Position numbers and translations under genes: made by a program
Part shown: positions 63,591-64,000 of the stretch, piece by piece
Numbering within the stretch: the stretch's first letter is position 1
Layout of the letters: every line of letters starts with the position of its first letter
Assembly: GCA_002837195.1 (NCBI GenBank)
Contig: KZ478061.1
Location: 168,382-232,381 of the forward strand
Origin: Enterobacterales bacterium CwR94
GTDB taxonomy: Bacteria > Pseudomonadota > Gammaproteobacteria > Enterobacterales > Enterobacteriaceae
Reading direction: 5' to 3'
DNA length: 64,000 bases
Notes under the pieces: model-generated
The model's input: the letters and a program-made list of their open reading frames with translations, nothing else
Database searches by the model: none
What the model was told of the DNA's origin: nothing

Positions 63591-64000
63591 TTACACCGTC
63601 AAAACAACACAGCTGTCAGCATCCCAGCAGAGACGCACTTCATCACCCCAGGTCGGGGCACCTTTGCGATAACGGTGGGCGTTTTGTAACTGCGCACTGA
63701 TCACCTGTCCGCTTTTCAAACGCACATGGTAAATCGACAGATCGCCAAGGTAGGCAATATGAATCACCTCTCCTACGGCAAAGTTACAGCCATCTGCCGG
63801 CACCTCTTCACAAAGCATGACCTTTTCAGGGCGCAACGCTACGCTGACCGGCACACCATCCACCACAGACGCATCAGAATCGACTTTCAATGGATGAATA
63901 AGACCGGGGCTGGAAATCACCAAACCATCGTCCTGACGCTCGTGCAGCAGGCCTTCAAATACGTTGACCGAACCAATAAATTCGGCGCTGTAACGGCTGG
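63591..64000 (-). CDS. potG: Putrescine ABC transporter ATPase PotG (partial, N-terminus cut by window edge)
   Basis: The last 136 residues of the frame are seen. The first start-like codon inside is not the real start, because the frame stays open to the window edge (SRYSAEFIGSVNVFEGLL). The visible part is the C-terminal TOBE-type regulatory domain (VSVALRPEKVMLCEE, GEVIHIAYLGDLSIYHV) of polyamine-transport ATPases. The ATPase core lies outside the window. It precedes potH, as in E. coli. The protein energises putrescine import. Confidence 0.93.
   Translation of the reverse strand, partial: SRYSAEFIGSVNVFEGLLHERQDDGLVISSPGLIHPLKVDSDASVVDGVPVSVALRPEKVMLCEEVPADGCNFAVGEVIHIAYLGDLSIYHVRLKSGQVISAQLQNAHRYRKGAPTWGDEVRLCWDADSCVVLTV

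Overview
The window is a stretch of conserved chromosomal backbone from a gamma-proteobacterium of the order Enterobacterales. The gene content and order are those of the Escherichia coli region from ycbL to potG, written here in the opposite orientation. MukFEB (in place of SMC-ScpAB), Lrp, ClpS-ClpA, FocA-PflB-PflA and the duplicated art locus all point to this order. Several genes that E. coli carries between these landmarks are absent (ycaL, ycaP, ycaKMN, dmsABC, serW, macAB, ybjX, aqpZ, lysO, hcp-hcr, ybjS/ybjT, ybjP). The linker of FtsK is shorter than in E. coli. The host is therefore a relative outside Escherichia; an Erwiniaceae-type genome (Pantoea/Erwinia/Mixta-like) is plausible, but the sequence alone does not settle it.

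Layout. 1-3 kb: peptidoglycan and detoxification genes gloC/ycbL (partial), mepK/ycbK and ldtD. 3-10.4 kb: the chromosome-organising operon cmoM-mukF-mukE-mukB. 10.5-18.7 kb: elyC, then the lipopolysaccharide operon comEC-msbA-lpxK-ycaQ-ycaR-kdsB. 18.8-24.3 kb: ihfB, rpsA, cmk, aroA, serC. 24.6-30.8 kb: ycaO and the anaerobic formate module focA-pflB-pflA. 30.8-39.7 kb: ycaD, serS, rarA, lolA, ftsK, lrp. 40.2-45.5 kb: trxB, cydDC, aat. 45.8-49.3 kb: infA, clpA, clpS, cspD. 49.5-55.8 kb: ybjD, poxB, an unrecognised secreted-protein gene, ltaE, amiD, ybjQ. 56.2-60 kb: the arginine transporter artPIQM plus artJ. 60-64 kb: rlmC, ybjO and the putrescine transporter genes potI, potH, potG (partial).

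How the genes work together. LdtD makes 3-3 peptidoglycan cross-links and its neighbour MepK cleaves them; AmiD and ElyC add to envelope upkeep. KdsB, LpxK and MsbA make Kdo and lipid A and flip the product, and LolA carries lipoproteins to the outer membrane. MukBEF, FtsK, IHF-beta and RarA serve chromosome folding, segregation and replication. FocA, PflB and PflA form the anaerobic pyruvate-formate system, while PoxB is the stationary-phase pyruvate oxidase. CydDC supports cytochrome bd assembly. ClpS and Aat are the adaptor and the tagging enzyme of the N-end rule, with ClpA as the unfoldase.

Readable control signals include an SOS (LexA) box before ftsK, paired ARG boxes before artJ, an FNR-type site before focA, a sigma-S-type -10 before poxB, an extended -10 before infA and about twenty intrinsic terminators or terminator-like hairpins. 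I found no tRNA, rRNA, CRISPR array, insertion sequence, prophage gene or integrase. I see no clear undescribed system. The least explained items are the small secreted-protein gene at 53.1 kb, the OLD-family ATPase/Toprim gene ybjD, and a few regulatory structures.
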